64,000 nucleotides of DNA from Streptomyces sp. I6 (GCA_003725745.1 RHDP01000001.1:5118501-5182500), one strand, 5' to 3'. Shown: positions 48,801 to 61,413, counted from the stretch's first letter. Translations and numbers: made by a program. Notes: generated by a model not told the origin, from the letters alone.

Positions 48801-51800
48801 TCACTGCGCCTCCCCGTGGACATCCGGCATGAGCCCCGTCTGCACCAGCGGCTTCCCGCGCTGGCGGGAGACGAAGATGCCCCGCCCCGGAGGCATGGGC
48901 CGCATACGGGCGCCGAGCACCTCGCCCTCCGCCGGATCACCGGACAGCAGGAGCCCCTGTGCGCCGAGTTCCATCATCCGCTGCAGGAAGGGCTCGTACG
49001 CCGCGCGGCTCGCTCCCGCAGAGTTGCGCGCGATGATGAACCGGACACCGACGTCGCGCGCGAAGGGCAGTTGCTCGGTGAGCTTGGCCAGCGGGTTGCC
49101 GCTCGACGTGGACACGAGGTCGTAGTCGTCGACGACCACGAAGACGTCGGGTCCCTGCCACCAGCTCCGGTCGCGCAGTTGCCGTGCCGTCACCTCGGCG
49201 GACGGCGCACGGCGCTGCATCAGATCCGCCAGGGCGTCGACATGGTGATCCATGCCGTTGGACATCGGCACGTACTCGGCCAGGTGCGTGGCCGGGGTGA
49301 CGTCGAGCAGCGCGCGCCGATTGTCGATCACGAAGAACTTGGCGGCGTCGCCGTCGTACCGCTCCGTCAACTGCTTGATGAACAGGCGCAGCAGGTTCGA
49401 CTTGCCGGACTCGCTCTCACCGAACACCAGGAAGAAGGGGTCACGGCCGAAGTCGGCGAACACCGGCTCCAGATCGTCCTCGTCGATCGCGAACGACACA
49501 CCGCGCCGTGGTTCGGCGAATCCCGCGGGGAGCTCGTGGCCCGGCAGCTCGCGGGGGAGCAGGCGTACCTTCGGGGCGGAAGCGCCTGGCCAGTGGCGGC
49601 CGACCTCCCGCACCATCGCGGTGGTCGCCTCCGACAGGTCGCTGTCGGAGTTGATGCCGTCGATGCGCGGCACCGCGGCCATGAAGTGCAGCTTCTCCGG
49701 CGTCAGACCGCGCCCCGGCACCCCGGGGGGCACGTTCACCGCGGCCTTGCGGTCCAGTTCGGAGTCCATGGTGTCGCCGAGCCGCAACTCCAGCCGGTTC
49801 ACCAGCTGGTCCTTGACGTTGGACCGCACATCCATCGACCGGGACGCGGTGAGGATCACATGGATCCCGTAGCCCAGTCCGCGTACCGCCATGTCGACGA
49901 CCGCCGACTCCAGCCCCTCGTAGTCGGAGCGGAAGTTCCCCCAGCCGTCGACGACCAGGAACACGTCGCCCCACGGCTGCTCCGTCACGGAGATCTCCCC
50001 GCGAGCCCGGAGCCTGCGGTAGGTGGCGATGGAGTCGACCCCCGTGCTGCGGAAGTACTCCTCCCGGCGCGTCATGATGCCGTGGACCTCGGCCACCGTC
50101 CGCCGCACCTTCTCGGGGTCGAGACGTGAGGCGACACCGCCCACGTGCGGCAGGCCGGCGACCGACGACAGACCGCCGCCGCCGAAGTCGAGTCCGTAGA
50201 ACTGGACCTCGTGCGGGGTGTGGGTGAGCGCGAAGCCCGAGATGATCGTCCGCAGGAGTGTCGACTTGCCGGACTGCGGGCCGCCGATGATCTGCATATG
50301 GCCGGCCGCTCCGGAGAAGTCCCGGTAGAGGGTGTCCCGGCGCTGCTCGTACGGCTTGTCGACGACGCCGAGCGGGACGACGAGCCGCCCCGCGCCCTCG
50401 AATCCCGGCTGCGTCAGTCCCCGGTCCTCCACCGGTGACAGACCGGGCAGGAGCTCGTCCAGCGGCGGGGGTTGTCCAGCGGCGGCAGCCATACCCGGTG
50501 GGCTTCCGCGCCGCGGCCTTCGAGCCGCCGCACGATCACGTCGAGCACCGAGTCGGCGAGTGCGTCGTCCTCGGGCTTGCGCGCCTCGGGAACCGGGGCC
50601 CGTACCGCCGACTCGACGTACCGTACCGGCACCGGTGCGGCCGTGAACGGCACCGGTCGGCGGTCCACCGGCAGCGGGCCGCCCGGTGCGACCGCGTGCC
50701 GCCCGGTCGCCCGGTACACCCCGGAGACGTATGCCGCCTTGAACCGCACCATCTCGTCGGTGCCGAACTTCAGATAGCCCGAACCGGGGACGTTGGGCAG
50801 GTGGTACGCGTCCGGGACGCCGATCGCCGCACGCGACTCGGCCGCCGAGAACGTGCGCAGACCGACCCGGTACGACAGATACGTCTCCAGTCCGCGCAGC
50901 CTCCCCTCCTCCAGACGCTGCGAGGCCAGCAGCAGATGGACGCCGAGGGACCGGCCGATGCGGCCGATCTGCACGAACATCTCGATGAAGTCCGGTTTGG
51001 CGGTCAGCAGTTCGCTGAACTCGTCGATGACGAGCACCAGCGACGGGATGGGCTGCAGCGGGGCGCCCGCCGCCCGTGCCTTCTCGTAGTCGTGGATGTT
51101 GGCGTAGTTGCCGGCGTCACGGAGCAGCTCCTGGCGGCGGTTCAGCTCGCCGCGGATCGAGTCGCCCATCCGGTCGACCAGGGTGAGGTCGTCCGCCAGG
51201 TTGGTGATCACGGCTGCGACGTGCGGCATCCGGGACATTCCGGCGAAGGTCGCGCCGCCCTTGAAGTCCGCGAGGACGAAGTTGAGCGTCTCCGAGGAGT
51301 GGGTCACGGCGAGTCCGAGCACCAGGGTGCGCAGCAGCTCGGACTTGCCGGAACCGGTCGCGCCGACGCACAGGCCGTGCGGGCCCATGCCCTCCTGCGC
51401 GGCCTCCTTCAGATCGAGCATGACCGGCGAGCCGTCCTCGCCTACACCGATCGGCACCCGGAGCCGCTCGGCCTGTGAGCGGGGCCGCCAGCTGCGGCTG
51501 ACGTCCACGGAAGCGGCGTCGCCGAGGCCGAGCAGATCGGTGAACTCGAGATTGGCCAGGAGCGGTTCGTCCTCGTTCGCGCCCACGGCGACGCGCAGCG
51601 GCGCGAGCTGCCGTGCGAGGGCCTCGGCTGCCTCGATGCTCAGCCGGTCCGGTGTGCCGTCGTACACCAGGCCGTGCCCCGACTCCAGTCGCAGGGAGTC
51701 CGGGTGCACCACCACGGACAGTCCGCCGCGCGGGGCGCCCATGTCACCGGGGACGATCTCGACCAGCGTCACTCCCTGCAGGCCCTCGGCCGCGGCGAGC

Positions 51801-52780
51801 GGCGACATCGGCGGCACGGACCGGCCGTCGAGTACGACGACGAGGTGGGGCTGGTCGAGCAGCGGGTTCTGGGGGCCCTGGAAACGCGGCCGTCCCTCCA
51901 GGCGGCTCGTGAGCATGTCCTGCAGATCGCGGGCGTCGGTGGTGATCAGACGCCGGCTTCCCGCGCCGTCGCCCGGGCCCTGCGCCTGCACGTGCGGCAG
52001 CCACTTCGCCCACTCCCAGTGCCCCGCGGCGGCGGGCTCGGCCGCGATCGCGACGACCAGGTCCTCGGGGGAGTGCAGCGAGGCGAGCGAACCGATCACG
52101 GCCCGCGCGGCGGACCGGACCGACTCCGGCTCGCCGCTCACCGTCAGGTGGTAGAAGGCCCGCAGGGACAGTGCCATCGGCAGGCCGTCGAGCGTGCTGT
52201 GGGCCGTGACGAACTTCTGCATCGCGCCCGCGGTCAGCGGCTCCAGCTCGTCCACGGGTGCCGTCTCGGGCGCCACCAGCGGAGTAGCCAGCTGCTGGCT
52301 GCCGAGCCCGATGCGCACCTGCCCGAAGTCCTCGTCGGCGACCCGGCGCTCCCACACCCGGCTTCCCTCGGCCACCAGCGCCCACAGCTGCTCGGGCGAC
52401 GGGTGCAGATAGAACTGGGCGTCGCGCTGCACCCGGGCGGTCCTGAGGACCGTACGCCGGGTCTGCGTCAGGTACTTGAGGTAGTCGCGGCGCAGCCCGG
52501 CGAGCTCTCCCTGGGTGCCTCGCCGGTAGCGCACCAGCATGGCGATCGCCATCGCGACGGTGGACGCGATCATCACCATGCCCATGATCCGCATGATGGG
52601 GTTCGGCGTCATGAAGAAGAAGACGACGGAACCGCCCATGCCGAGCATCGGAAGCAACTGCATGAGCGCGCCCTCCTGCTGGCCTCTCGGCAGCTCGGGC
52701 GGTGGTTGCAGATGCACCGGTTCGCCGGGCACTTCGGACGGCAGGACCCGTGGTGGGCGCTTGACGACGATCTGACTCAC
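48801..52780 (-). pseudogene. eccC: type VII secretion ATPase EccC, split by an apparent one-base deletion
   Basis: EccC is the FtsK/SpoIIIE-type motor that recognises ESX substrates. From GTG 52780 there is a cytoplasmic tail, two membrane helices (MLGMGGSVVFFFMT and MRIMGMVMIASTVAMAIAML) and ATPase domain 1 (GATGSGKSELLRTLVLGL; Walker B LVLVIDEF). The frame ends at 50414 just after VWLPPLDNP. The second part from about 50470 reads PPPLDELLPGLSPVEDRGL and contains domain 2 (IGGPQSGKSTLLRTII; VFLVVDGW) and domain 3 (FGESESGKSNLLRLFI; VFVVVDDYD). One extra base in the run 50467-50471 fuses them into one protein of about 1,325 aa. Only domain 1 has the canonical Walker B Glu. Confidence 0.92.
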
Positions 52781-53001
52781 AGCTCACCAATTCCCTTGCC
52801 GGACGGAAATGTTCCTATCGGCGCCCCCGTGGCGACGGGTTCCATCCGCGGGGAGGGATCCTACTTGCGCGGGGTGGCGAGGCGGGCGGTAGGGTGGGTG
52901 TCCCGACGTGTTTGCGCACGCGTGAACTACCGCAAAAGGAGGGCCATTCGGAACGTGGTTCCGGCCCGATGGTCCAGGCGACCCACGAGGGGATGCAGCA
53001 G

Positions 53002-54506
53002 GTGAGTATGACGGCCCCAGCGGCGGCCACCGGGGCGGGCCGGCCGGCTCCCACGACTCCGTCCGGCGGCGGAACCGGCTTCTGCCGGATCACGGTCGTC
53101 GCGCCCGACGGCCGCGTGGACGTGGCGCTGCCCGAGGACGTCCCCCTCGCCGACCTCCACCCCGAGATCCTGAGGCTGTCGGGGCAGAGCCCGGCGGAGG
53201 GCGCTCCGGTCGGGTACCACCTGGTGCGCCGTGACGGCACCGTGCTCGACGGCGCGCGCTCCCTCCTCTCCCAGCGCATCCTCGACGGGGAGCTGCTGTC
53301 GCTGCGGCCCTTCGCCGAATCGCTGCCCCCGGCCGTTTTCGACGACGTGTCCGACGCCGTGGCGTCCGCGGTCGCCCGTGACCGCACGCTGTGGACCGAC
53401 AGCCTGATGCGCGGCGCCGGACTCGCCGGCGGCTCGGTGCTGCTCGTGCTGCTCGCCTTCGTGCTGTGGTCCGCCGACCCCCGCCGCGACACCCACGGCC
53501 TGCCCGGTGTCCTGGCCGGCGTCGCCGGTGCCCTGCTCCTCGCGCTCGCGTGTGTGCGTGCCCGGGTGTACACCGACCGCGGGTCGGCCGTCGCCCTCGG
53601 TGCCGGAGCGATGGCGAACGCCGCCGTCGCGGGGGCCGGGCTGCTGCCCGTGGCGTCGGGCCAGGGCGTCGGCCGGTTGCAGTTCCTGCTCGCCTGCGCC
53701 GCCGTGCTGGTGGTCTCGGTGATCCTGATGACGGTCGCCCCCGGCGGGGACGGGCCGTTCGTGGCGTTCGCCTTCGCCGCGGCCATCGGCATGGTCGTCA
53801 CCTTCGTCGCGATCACGACCGGGATGGAGCCCTCCGAGACCGCGGCCGTGTGCTCCCCGCTCGCCGTCGGGGCCCTCGCCTTCCTGCCGGGGCTGTCCAC
53901 CCGCTTCGCCCGCCTCCCCGTCGGCTTCGAGCCTCCCCGCACCGCGGTCGGCGGCTACGGCGCCGACCAGGCGCCCCAGGGCCCCGTCGACGCCGAGCGC
54001 ATCGCCGCGCAGGCCCGCCGGGGACACGAACTGCTCGTCGGCCTCGTCGGCGGCTGCGCCCTGCTGGCCGTCGGCTCGGCCGCCGTGCTCGGGTTCTCCG
54101 AGGACGTCTGGGGCCGGCTGCTCGCCCTGGCCACCGGCGTCGCCATGCTGATGCGCGCCCATCTCTTCCGCTACACGGCCCAGGTCGGCTGCGCCCTCGC
54201 GGCCGGCCTGGTCTCGCTCGTCCTGCTGGGGCTCGGACTGAGCCTGAACCCGCCCGCGGAACTCCTCGCCGCGGCCCTGGAGGGCGACGGCACGGGCCTC
54301 GACGTCCGGACGGTGTGGCTGTCCGCCGCGGTCGCCGCCGTCGGTGCGGTGATCATCACCATCGGGTTGATCGTCCCGCGCAAGGGCGTCACCCCCTTCT
54401 GGGGCGCTTCCTGGAGGTCGCGGAGACGTTCGTGCTGCTCACGCTCGTACCGCTGTGCCTGGCGGTCTTCGGCGTGTACCACTCGATCCGGGCGCTGACG
54501 TCCTGA
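53002..54506 (+). CDS. eccD: type VII secretion channel protein EccD (3' end frameshifted as read)
   Basis: EccD is the polytopic ESX membrane protein. An N-terminal ubiquitin-like domain (FCRITVVAPDGRVDVALPED, GYHLVRRDGTVLDGARSL) is followed by about ten to eleven hydrophobic helices. GTG 53002 was chosen because GAGGGG lies 9 nt upstream. As read, the last ~30 residues become Arg/Ser-rich after FWGAS. One extra G in 54401-54404 gives FWGRFLEVAETFVLLTLVP and GVYHSIRALTS with stop at 54506, a normal final helix. It diverges from eccC across 220 bp. Confidence 0.9.
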
Positions 54507-54746
54507 CCGGCCGGTACGCCGGCCCGTGCGCGGACCGGACCCGCGCCGGCCCCGCCCGGGGTCCGCGACCGGACGGGGTGCGGGGAGCTGGTACTCTGTG
54601 TAACGGCCGTTTGTGTACGCGCACCCGGAGCCTCGCAGGCTCTGGGAGCAGCGCCCATCGAGCCTTCGCCTCCGAGTCACGGAAGCTCCCCTGAGACCAA
54701 GACCAGGGGCACTCGCAGGCGCATCGAACACCAAGAGGAGTACCGA

Positions 54747-55034
54747 GTGTCTCTCGACGCCGCCACGAAGAAGCAGATCATGTCCGAGTTCGGCACCAAG
54801 GAGGGCGACACCGGCTCCCCCGAGGTCCAGGTCGCGCTGCTCTCCCGCCGCATCTCGGACCTGACCGAGCACCTCAAGACCCACAAGCACGACCACCACT
54901 CCCGCCGTGGTCTGCTGATCCTGGTCGGCCAGCGCCGCCGGCTGCTGCAGTACCTGGCCAAGAAGGACATCCAGCGCTTCCGTACGCTGGTCGAGCGCCT
55001 GGGCATCCGCCGCGGTGCCGCGGGCGCCAGGTAA
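54747..55034 (+). CDS. rpsO: 30S ribosomal protein S15
   Basis: S15 binds 16S rRNA early in 30S assembly. The 95-aa product ([60 protein letters not shown]) matches the family throughout. GTG 54747 follows AGGAG. The 240-bp upstream gap must contain its promoter and leader. It is followed by a terminator and then pnp, the widespread rpsO-pnp arrangement. Confidence 0.98.
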   Translation: MSLDAATKKQIMSEFGTKEGDTGSPEVQVALLSRRISDLTEHLKTHKHDHHSRRGLLILVGQRRRLLQYLAKKDIQRFRTLVERLGIRRGAAGAR

Positions 55035-55043
55035 GACGCGGTG

Positions 55044-55080
55044 AAGGGAGCGGTTCCCACTTCCAGGGGCCGCTCCCTTT
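55044..55080 (+). terminator. rpsO-pnp intergenic terminator/attenuator
   Basis: AAGGGAGCGG (55044-55053) pairs perfectly with CCGCTCCCTT (55070-55079), ending in TTT. Read-through to pnp and RNase processing here are known in other bacteria. Confidence 0.85.
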
Positions 55081-55313
55081 GCCGTACGTGCGGAGTGTCA
55101 CGGACGCTTTGTAGTCTGGTCGCACAACGCCATACCGGAAACGAAACACCGAACGAGGAGGAGCGCCCCTCCGCCGCCGGTCCTCGGTAGTGGCCCCCGG
55201 AAGCCTGACGACCGGGTGCTTCGATCGAAGACCGGCCCGCACGCAAGGCGCGCTTCTCCGCCACCGTCCTCCCGCCACGCGGGCCGGAGGACGCAGACGA
55301 GGAGATATCGCTG

Positions 55314-57539
55314 GTGGAGAACGAGACCCACTACGCCGAAGCCGTCATCGACAACGGCTCCTTCGGCACCCGTACGATCCGCTTCGAGACGGGCCGCCTG
55401 GCCAAGCAGGCCGCCGGCTCCGCCGTTGCGTACCTGGACGACGACACCATGGTGCTGTCGGCCACCACCGCGTCCAAGAACCCCAAGGACCAGCTGGACT
55501 TCTTCCCCCTGACGGTCGACGTCGAGGAGCGGATGTACGCCGCGGGCAAGATCCCCGGCTCCTTCTTCCGCCGCGAGGGCCGGCCGTCCGAGGACGCGAT
55601 CCTGACCTGCCGCCTGATCGACCGGCCGCTGCGCCCGTCCTTCAAGAAGGGCCTGCGCAACGAGATCCAGATCGTCGAGACGATCATGGCGCTCAACCCC
55701 GACCACCTGTACGACGTGGTCGCGATCAACGCCGCCTCCTGCTCCACGCAGCTGGCCGGCCTGCCCTTCTCCGGCCCGATCGGCGGCACCCGCGTCGCAC
55801 TGATCGACGGCCAGTGGGTCGCCTTCCCGACCCACTCGGAGCTGGAGAACGCCGTGTTCGACATGGTGGTCGCGGGGCGTGTCCTGGAGGACGGCGACGT
55901 CGCGATCATGATGGTCGAGGCCGAGGCCACCGAGAAGACGGTCGAGCTGGTCAAGGGCGGCACCGAGGCGCCGACCGAGGAGGTCGTCGCCGCCGGCCTC
56001 GAGGCCGCGAAGCCCTTCATCAAGGTCCTGTGCAAGGCCCAGGCGGACCTCGCCGCGAAGGCCGCCAAGCCGACCGGTGAGTTCCCCGTCTTCCTCGAGT
56101 ACCAGGACGACGTCCTGGAGGCCCTCACCGCCGCGGTCAAGAGCGAGCTCACCCAGGCGCTCACCGTCGCCGGCAAGCAGGAGCGCGAGGCCGAGCTGGA
56201 CCGCGTGAAGGCGCTCGCCGCCGAGAAGCTCCTGCCGGAGTTCGAGGGCCGCGAGAAGGAGATCTCCGCCGCGTACCGCTCGCTGACCAAGTCGCTGGTC
56301 CGTGAGCGCGTCATCAAGGAGAAGAAGCGCATCGACGGCCGCGGTGTCACGGACATCCGCACGCTCGCCGCCGAGGTCGAGGCCATCCCGCGGGTGCACG
56401 GCTCGGCCCTGTTCGAGCGCGGTGAGACCCAGATCCTGGGTGTCACCACCCTGAACATGCTCCGCATGGAGCAGCAGCTGGACACCCTTTCCCCGGTGAC
56501 CCGCAAGCGCTACATGCACAACTACAACTTCCCGCCGTACTCCGTCGGGGAGACGGGCCGCGTCGGCTCCCCGAAGCGCCGCGAGATCGGCCACGGCGCT
56601 CTCGCCGAGCGCGCCATCGTGCCGGTGCTCCCGAGCCGCGAGGAGTTCCCGTACGCGATCCGCCAGGTGTCCGAGGCCCTCGGCTCCAACGGCTCGACGT
56701 CCATGGGCTCCGTCTGCGCCTCCACCATGTCGCTGCTGAACGCCGGTGTGCCGCTGAAGGCCCCGGTCGCCGGTATCGCCATGGGCCTGATCTCCCAGGA
56801 GATCGACGGCCAGACGCACTACGTCGCCCTCACCGACATCCTCGGTGCGGAGGACGCCTTCGGCGACATGGACTTCAAGGTCGCCGGCACCAAGGAGTTC
56901 GTCACCGCCCTGCAGCTCGACACCAAGCTGGACGGCATCCCGGCCTCCGTCCTGGCCGCGGCCCTCAAGCAGGCCCGCGACGCGCGCCTCCACATCCTCG
57001 ACGTGATGATGGAAGCGATCGACACCCCGGACGAGATGTCCCCGAACGCCCCGCGGATCATCACCGTGAAGATCCCCGTGGACAAGATCGGCGAGGTCAT
57101 CGGCCCCAAGGGCAAGATGATCAACCAGATCCAGGAGGACACCGGCGCCGAGATCACGATCGAGGACGACGGCACCATCTACATCGGTGCCGCCGACGGC
57201 CCGGCCGCCGAGGCCGCCCGTGCCACGATCAACGGCATCGCCAACCCGACCATGCCGGAGGTCGGCGAGCGCTACCTGGGCACGGTCGTCAAGACCACCA
57301 CCTTCGGCGCGTTCGTCTCCCTGCTCCCGGGCAAGGACGGCCTGCTGCACATCTCGCAGATCCGCAAGCTCGCCGGCGGCAAGCGCGTGGAGAACGTCGA
57401 GGACGTCGTCGGCGTGGGCCAGAAGGTCCAGGTCGAGATCGCCGAGATCGACCAGCGCGGCAAGCTGTCCCTCATCCCCGTGATCGAGGGCGAGGACGGC
57501 GCCGGCGAAGGCGAGAAGAAGGACGACACCGACCAGTGA
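55314..57539 (+). CDS. pnp: polyribonucleotide nucleotidyltransferase / guanosine pentaphosphate synthetase
   Basis: PNPase degrades RNA phosphorolytically and can add 3' tails; the streptomycete enzyme was also described as GPSI. The 741-aa protein has two RNase PH domains (the first with [14 protein letters not shown], the second with [20 protein letters not shown] and [19 protein letters not shown]). A KH domain ([19 protein letters not shown]) and a C-terminal S1 domain ([20 protein letters not shown]) follow, then an acidic tail. GTG 55314 follows GAGGAGA. Its stop overlaps the next start (GTGA). Confidence 0.97.
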   Translation: MENETHYAEAVIDNGSFGTRTIRFETGRLAKQAAGSAVAYLDDDTMVLSATTASKNPKDQLDFFPLTVDVEERMYAAGKIPGSFFRREGRPSEDAILTCRLIDRPLRPSFKKGLRNEIQIVETIMALNPDHLYDVVAINAASCSTQLAGLPFSGPIGGTRVALIDGQWVAFPTHSELENAVFDMVVAGRVLEDGDVAIMMVEAEATEKTVELVKGGTEAPTEEVVAAGLEAAKPFIKVLCKAQADLAAKAAKPTGEFPVFLEYQDDVLEALTAAVKSELTQALTVAGKQEREAELDRVKALAAEKLLPEFEGREKEISAAYRSLTKSLVRERVIKEKKRIDGRGVTDIRTLAAEVEAIPRVHGSALFERGETQILGVTTLNMLRMEQQLDTLSPVTRKRYMHNYNFPPYSVGETGRVGSPKRREIGHGALAERAIVPVLPSREEFPYAIRQVSEALGSNGSTSMGSVCASTMSLLNAGVPLKAPVAGIAMGLISQEIDGQTHYVALTDILGAEDAFGDMDFKVAGTKEFVTALQLDTKLDGIPASVLAAALKQARDARLHILDVMMEAIDTPDEMSPNAPRIITVKIPVDKIGEVIGPKGKMINQIQEDTGAEITIEDDGTIYIGAADGPAAEAARATINGIANPTMPEVGERYLGTVVKTTTFGAFVSLLPGKDGLLHISQIRKLAGGKRVENVEDVVGVGQKVQVEIAEIDQRGKLSLIPVIEGEDGAGEGEKKDDTDQ

Positions 57540-58915
57540 CGTCCCGTAGTGCCAGGACGACGGCCCGCACCTCCTCGGAGGCGCGGGCCGTCGCCCGTAC
57601 CCAAACACTCCTCAAGGGCGAGCACGGCATCGGCACGGTCCGCAAGACCACCCTCCCGGGCGGGCTGCGCATCGTCACCGAGACCCTGCCGTCCGTACGC
57701 TCCGCCACCTTCGGCATCTGGGCGCTGGTCGGCTCGCGCGACGAGACCCCCTCGCTGAACGGCGCCACCCACTATCTGGAGCACCTGCTCTTCAAGGGCA
57801 CGCAGAGGCGCTCCGCCCTCGACATCTCCGCCGCAGTCGACGCGGTCGGCGGGGAGATGAACGCCTTCACGGCGAAGGAGTACACCTGCTACTACGCGCG
57901 GGTGCTCGACACCGATCTGCCGCTGGCGATCGACGTCGTCTGCGACATGCTCACCGGCTCGCTGATCCTCGACGAGGACGTGGACGCCGAGCGCGGCGTC
58001 ATCCTCGAGGAGATCGCGATGACCGAGGACGACCCCGGTGACGTGGTGCACGACCTGTTCGCGCGCACCATGTTCGGCGACACCCCCCTGGGCCGCCCGG
58101 TGCTCGGCACCGTCGACACGATCAACGCGCTGAACCGTTCGCAGATCGCCCGCTTCTACCGCAAGCACTACGACCCGACCCATCTGGTCGTCGCCGCCGC
58201 CGGCAACGTCGACCACGCCACGGTGGTACGGCAGGTCCGCAAGGCCTTCGAACGGGCGGGCGCCCTGACCCGGACGGACGCCCGCCCGGTGGCCCCGCGC
58301 GACGGGCACCGCAAGCTGCGTGCCGCCGGCCGGGTGGACGTCCTCGACCGCCGGACCGAGCAGGCACACGTCGTCCTCGGCATGCCCGGCCTCGCCCGGA
58401 CGGACGACCGGCGCTGGGCGCTCGGCGTGCTGAACGCCGCCCTCGGCGGTGGCATGTCCTCGCGGCTGTTCCAGGAGGTCCGCGAGAAGCGCGGCCTCGC
58501 CTACAGCGTGTACTCGTACACCTCGGGCTTCGCCGACTGCGGTCTCTTCGGCGTCTACGCCGGCTGCCGCCCCAACCAGGTCCACGACGTGCTGAAGATC
58601 TGCCGCGACGAACTCGACCGGGTCGCCCGCGAGGGGCTGGCCGACGACGAGATCGACCGTGCCATCGGCCAGCTCTCCGGCTCGACCGTCCTCGGGCTGG
58701 AGGACACCGGCGCGCTCATGAACCGCATCGGCAAGGGCGAGCTGTGCTGGGGCGCACAGATGTCCGTCGACGACATGCTGGCGAACATAGCCGCGGTCAC
58801 CCCCGACGACGTGCGCGCCGTCGCCGGGGAGGTCCTGGGGCAGCGCCCCTCGCTGTCGGTGATCGGCCCGCTGAGGGACAAGCAGGCGAGCCGTCTGCAC
58901 GAAGCGGTCTCGTAG
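57536..58915 (+). CDS. M16-family zinc peptidase (pitrilysin-like)
   Basis: A 459-aa protein with the inverted zinc motif [11 protein letters not shown] (HxxEH) and the downstream Glu in the [11 protein letters not shown] region. The C-terminal half carries the substrate-binding [20 protein letters not shown] segment. The length fits a single-chain processing-peptidase-like M16 protein. GTG 57536 overlaps the pnp stop, so the two are co-translated. The physiological substrate is unknown. Confidence 0.94.
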   Translation: MTSRSARTTARTSSEARAVARTQTLLKGEHGIGTVRKTTLPGGLRIVTETLPSVRSATFGIWALVGSRDETPSLNGATHYLEHLLFKGTQRRSALDISAAVDAVGGEMNAFTAKEYTCYYARVLDTDLPLAIDVVCDMLTGSLILDEDVDAERGVILEEIAMTEDDPGDVVHDLFARTMFGDTPLGRPVLGTVDTINALNRSQIARFYRKHYDPTHLVVAAAGNVDHATVVRQVRKAFERAGALTRTDARPVAPRDGHRKLRAAGRVDVLDRRTEQAHVVLGMPGLARTDDRRWALGVLNAALGGGMSSRLFQEVREKRGLAYSVYSYTSGFADCGLFGVYAGCRPNQVHDVLKICRDELDRVAREGLADDEIDRAIGQLSGSTVLGLEDTGALMNRIGKGELCWGAQMSVDDMLANIAAVTPDDVRAVAGEVLGQRPSLSVIGPLRDKQASRLHEAVS

Positions 58916-58943
58916 TCGCGTGGTCCCGCCGTCTCCCGCTTGA

Positions 58944-59725
<782 letters not shown>

Positions 59726-59734
59726 GGACCCCCG

Positions 59735-60187
59735 GTGCGCGCCAAGATCTCCTATTTCGTCACCGCCGCCGCCCTGGTCGTGTACCTCGTCCTGGTCGGC
59801 AGCCGCGGGGTACTGCTCATCGAGCAGGGCACCCTGCTCACCGTGACCTTCGGAGCGGCGGTCCTGATCCTTCCGGTGATCGGCCTCTGGTTCCTGTGGA
59901 AGAACACCCGGTTCGTCAGGAAGGCCAACGCCCTGGCGGCGGAGCTCGACGCCGAGGGGGGACTGCCGGTGGACGACCTGCTCCGTACGCCCGGCGGGCG
60001 CATCGACCGCGACTGCGCGGACGCCGTCTTCGCCGAACGCCGTGCGGAGACCGAGGACTCGCCGGACGACTGGCGATGCTGGTTCCGGCTCGCCGTCGCC
60101 TACCACGACGCCCGGGACACCCCGCGGGCCCGCAAGGCGATGCAGCGGGCGATCGCGCTCCATGCGGGAAGACCGCCCGCGGCCTGA
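59735..60187 (+). CDS. small membrane protein of unknown function
   Basis: A 150-aa protein from GTG 59735, 9 bp after the dapB stop. It has two N-terminal membrane helices (YFVTAAALVVYLVLVG and LTVTFGAAVLILPVIGLWFLW) and a cytoplasmic helical tail. The tail's segment WRCWFRLAVAYHDARDTPRARKAMQRAIALH has the look of a single TPR unit. The function is unknown. It is convergent with the PH-like membrane protein gene. Confidence 0.85.
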   Translation: MRAKISYFVTAAALVVYLVLVGSRGVLLIEQGTLLTVTFGAAVLILPVIGLWFLWKNTRFVRKANALAAELDAEGGLPVDDLLRTPGGRIDRDCADAVFAERRAETEDSPDDWRCWFRLAVAYHDARDTPRARKAMQRAIALHAGRPPAA

Positions 60188-60203
60188 CGCGCTCTCCCGG
60201 GGC

Positions 60204-60235
60204 GGGCACGTGACGGCGCCGGGCACGTGACGGCG
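60204..60235. repeat. 15-bp direct repeat with CACGTG core
   Basis: GGGCACGTGACGGCG occurs at 60204-60218 and 60221-60235 in the convergent gap after the 150-aa gene. The rest of the 230-bp gap holds nothing recognisable. Confidence 0.75.
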
Positions 60236-60417
60236 TCTAAGCGTTCGGCCCGGGCCGCCCGCTCCGGGTGTGCGGCGGCGTGCGCCGGGGCGGGCCCGTG
60301 CGGTGGGGTGGCGGGGCCGGCGTCCGCGCGGTCCGGCCGTCGTGCCCCGTCCGGACGACGGGCCCCGCCTTGTGCGCCGCGGCCGGGGCGCCGACACACG
60401 GGGCGGTTGAGACCGCC

Positions 60418-60968
60418 TCAGCGCTGTGCGCCGTACTCCGCGCCCCACGCCTCGATGGTGTCAGCCGCGCGCTCGAACGCCTCGACGCGCGAGAGGAAGT
60501 CCCCGTTGTGATCGGTGAGCAGGGTGAGCGGCTCGTCACCCTCGCGTACGAGGACCAGCGCCTGCCCCTGGACCGTCCGCGGCAGCCCGAGCCACCGCAC
60601 CGGCTGCTGCGCGGTCCGCAGGGCCTTCACCTTCGCCCACGGCAGGGTGGTGGTCGAGAACAGGGCCACATGCCGCAGCCCGTGCCCGCTCACCCAGGCG
60701 CCCATGCGCAGGATCCGCAGCGCCCCGCAGATGAGCAGTGCGGCGATGCCGAAGCAGCCGGCCGCTCCGGCCAGCGCCCCGGCGAAGGCGATGACCATGG
60801 CCGCGAGCAGCACGAACGAGGCCAGCAGCAGAAGCAGTGCCGCACCTCCGACCCGCCAGGGCCCGGACGGTACGGACGCCGCCACAGATCGTGGTCATCG
60901 AACGGCAGTGCGACATCGTCGTCCGCAGCGTCAAAGGCGCGGTCCGCCGTCAGGAAGGGCAGGGGCAC
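60418..60968 (-). pseudogene. small membrane protein of unknown function (possible PH-like domain), frame broken
   Basis: GTG 60968 (GAGGA upstream) begins PLPFLTADRAFDAADDDVAL and FDDHDLWRRPYRPGP. One extra base in the GGG 60859-60861 then joins it to WRVGGAALLLLLASFVLLAAM, two membrane helices, and a C-terminal globular part with FSTTTLPWAKVKALRTAQQP and ALVLVREGDEPLTLLTDHNG. That part resembles the PH-like (YdbT-type) fold, though this is only a visual impression. The corrected protein is about 183 aa. It is on the minus strand downstream of another small membrane-protein gene. Confidence 0.7.
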
Positions 60969-61333
60969 GGCTGGTCCTCACTCGTCACCACGTCGGGGGT
61001 TGTGACCGGTGAGGCTACCGAGGCGACCTTCGACCAGCCACCCCAGGGGGCCATGGGGGTGCCTCCGTGTCCGCCGGCCGGGGGTGGGAGCGCGTCAGCG
61101 CCCCTCGGACTCCTGTGCCTGACTCGGGGCCTTGGGGAGACCGGGGCCTCCAGCGCCGGCAGCCCGAAGAGCAGGGACCCCACCAGCCCGGCCGTCACCG
61201 TCAGGCCGATCAGCGTCCGGCCGGCGAGCTGGGATGCGCTGGGCCGCTGTCGGGGCGGGGGTGCGACATTGCTGCGGAAGCGGTCGGCCTCGGCGACGAA
61301 CGCGAACGGAACGGCTTCTCGCCGGCGGAACAT
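60950..61333 (-). CDS. small single-pass membrane protein, hypothetical
   Basis: A 127-aa protein from ATG 61333: MFRRREAVPFAFVAEADRFR, then SQLAGRTLIGLTVTAGLVGS and LLFGLPALEAP, one membrane helix. The C-terminal ~60 residues are low-complexity and overlap the next gene by 19 bp, so the true stop may be earlier if another base is missing. It diverges from thyX. The N-terminal half has normal codon bias, which supports a real gene; the function is unknown. Confidence 0.5.
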   Translation of the reverse strand: MFRRREAVPFAFVAEADRFRSNVAPPPRQRPSASQLAGRTLIGLTVTAGLVGSLLFGLPALEAPVSPRPRVRHRSPRGADALPPPAGGHGGTPMAPWGGWSKVASVASPVTTPDVVTSEDQPCPCPS

Positions 61334-61366
61334 GGTGCGGGCCCCCTCGGGGTGTGAGACGAAACG

Positions 61367-61413
61367 CGGCTACCGGTACAGACGCGTGTAGCCGGGATTC
61401 GGTGCCCGAATCC
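61367..61413. promoter_or_regulatory. two adjacent palindromes in the thyX divergent promoter region
   Basis: CGGCTAC/GTAGCCG (61367-61373 and 61388-61394) is followed immediately by GGATTCGG-TGC-CCGAATCC (61395-61413). They are candidate operators or an attenuator for thyX or the divergent small gene. Confidence 0.45.

Noticed and set aside
54507-54746. tRNA or small RNA gene before rpsO
   Set aside because: No cloverleaf could be drawn. GC-rich stems near 54533-54570 look like an eccD terminator or leader structure.
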